Shown piece by piece: positions 63,389 to 64,000 of a DNA stretch of 64,000 nt. The DNA is taken from positions 39,473 through 103,472 of the forward strand of contig JACIXY010000007.1 in assembly GCA_014360195.1 (NCBI GenBank), written 5' to 3'. Source of the stretch: Bacillota bacterium. GTDB taxonomy: Bacteria > Bacillota > SHA-98 > UBA4971. The first letter of the stretch is position 1, and each line of letters opens with the position of its first letter. A program made the position numbers and the translations under genes. The notes below the pieces were generated by a model. The model was not told where the DNA came from. It saw only the letters and a list, made by a program, of their open reading frames with translations, and made no database searches.

Positions 63389-63876
63389 CTCGGCTTGCGA
63401 TATAGGCTTCCAGTCGTCTACCAGTCATGGACCGGGCCGCATCCCGCTTGCAGCTCTTATCAAGGTTCATACGGCATCTGCGACGTCGCTGAGCTCGGTG
63501 TTCTATCCGGGATGAGGCTCAAGGTATCCCAGGAAGACCGCGAGTCTACCGCACGCGTCCTGGAGCGATACGGAATAGACCCTTCTCCATGAGCTTGTAG
63601 CGCGCAAAGTCAGCAAAGAGACCTCTCATGTAAGCGCCGTCACCTACGCGGCGCTGTGGGTGCGTACCGTCATTGCCTACAGACGGCTCATTCTTGTCAC
63701 CCTCAACTATTCCAGGCATCCGCTCCAACCCGAACAGCGCCAACACGCCCACCAATCAAGAGCCAAAGAAGTAATTGTGAGACTTTTGCCCTGCCACCTG
63801 CTGCCAGCAGAAACTCCCACTTAGCCCCCAATTCCCTTATGCTAGCAGCCTATATCAAGAACCCAGACCAGTTTTC
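63389..63876 (+). mobile_element. Internally deleted remnant of the IS4-like element
   Basis: Starts with GATATAGGCTTCCAG (as at 36376), jumps to CCGCATCCCGCTTGCAG (as at 37257), then to the transposase 3' end (as at 38126-38264) and the right flank (as at 38265-38537). About 85% identical to the intact copy over the right end. Two internal deletions are needed. It abuts a fresh copy at 63877. Confidence 0.8.
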
Positions 63877-64000
63877 AGGAATTCCGCAAGGCATGAAACG
63901 TAACAGAGCGGTAAGGCAGCGGTGAGGCTGTAAGGGACGAATTGGAAGATGGGCTGGGATTTTCGAAAATGATGTCGTGACAATGTGCCAAGTCGGAGAA
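63877..64000 (+). mobile_element. Left end of a second IS4-like copy
   Basis: Identical to 35948-36071 for the whole 124 bp visible. It continues beyond the window. Confidence 0.85.

Overview
The window looks like a piece of a GC-rich, spore-forming Bacillota (Firmicutes) chromosome. The evidence is a cluster of SPOCS (DUF3794) spore-coat/morphogenetic-type proteins carrying LysM domains, a peptidoglycan-binding/LysM/YaaH-like GH18 protein, an MrfA/YprA-type helicase, DeoB, and GGAGG-type ribosome binding sites. Two TolC-like genes in an efflux operon raise the possibility of a diderm (outer-membrane) lineage; that is inference. No rRNA or taxonomic marker is present, so the genus is open.

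Layout. 1-14.4 kb (+ strand): end of a SPOCS gene, a GT4 glycosyltransferase, a divergent SPOCS-like gene, a 2-kb gene-free stretch, the PG-binding/LysM/GH18-like protein, a sugar-nucleotide epimerase and nucleotidyltransferase pair, and three multi-module SPOCS genes. It reads as a spore envelope and glycosylation region. 14.5-33.6 kb: housekeeping and accessory genes with three type II toxin-antitoxin pairs (one RelE/ParE-like, two VapBC), DUF2284, MrfA-like helicase, aminotransferase, PAP2 phosphatase, cyclophilin-like protein, DeoB plus nucleoside phosphorylase, CDP-alcohol phosphatidyltransferase, a PII-like protein next to a cation/proton antiporter, nitroreductase and a GT4/glycogen-synthase-like enzyme, followed at 34-35.9 kb by a GH57 branching enzyme. 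35.9-43.4 kb: a mobile-element pile-up (IS4/IS1634-like, IS110, decayed IS3) that landed around two DUF1670 genes. 43.6-55.4 kb (- strand): one efflux and envelope-stress cluster: Spy-like protein, response regulator, sensor kinase, two TolC-like proteins, membrane-fusion protein, MacB-type ATPase and permease, and a secreted protein. 56.3-60.2 kb: a CBS-GGDEF protein and the threonine-to-glycine pathway (Tdh-Kbl). 60.5-61 kb: tRNA-fMet, tRNA-Met and tRNA-Lys behind a sigma-A-type promoter. 61-64 kb: a LiaF-like gene cut short at the tRNA, a frameshifted ferredoxin-like gene, an orphan MetQ, and an IS remnant abutting a fresh IS copy.

The most unusual feature is at 3208-3953: 21 copies of a 17-nt palindrome (consensus TGGTCC-N5-GGACCA) arranged in seven triplets. 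Start-to-start spacings are 32-33, 41 or 52 bp, each close to a whole number of helical turns, and some copies carry paired base changes in both arms. I know of no described element with this layout. A second system-level feature is a family of about 200-bp MITE-like elements (ends CTAAG...CTTAG, nested-palindrome core) with nine full or near-full copies plus solo ends. Several sit exactly at gene 3' ends, and in three cases the element's terminal CTAA supplies the stop codon.
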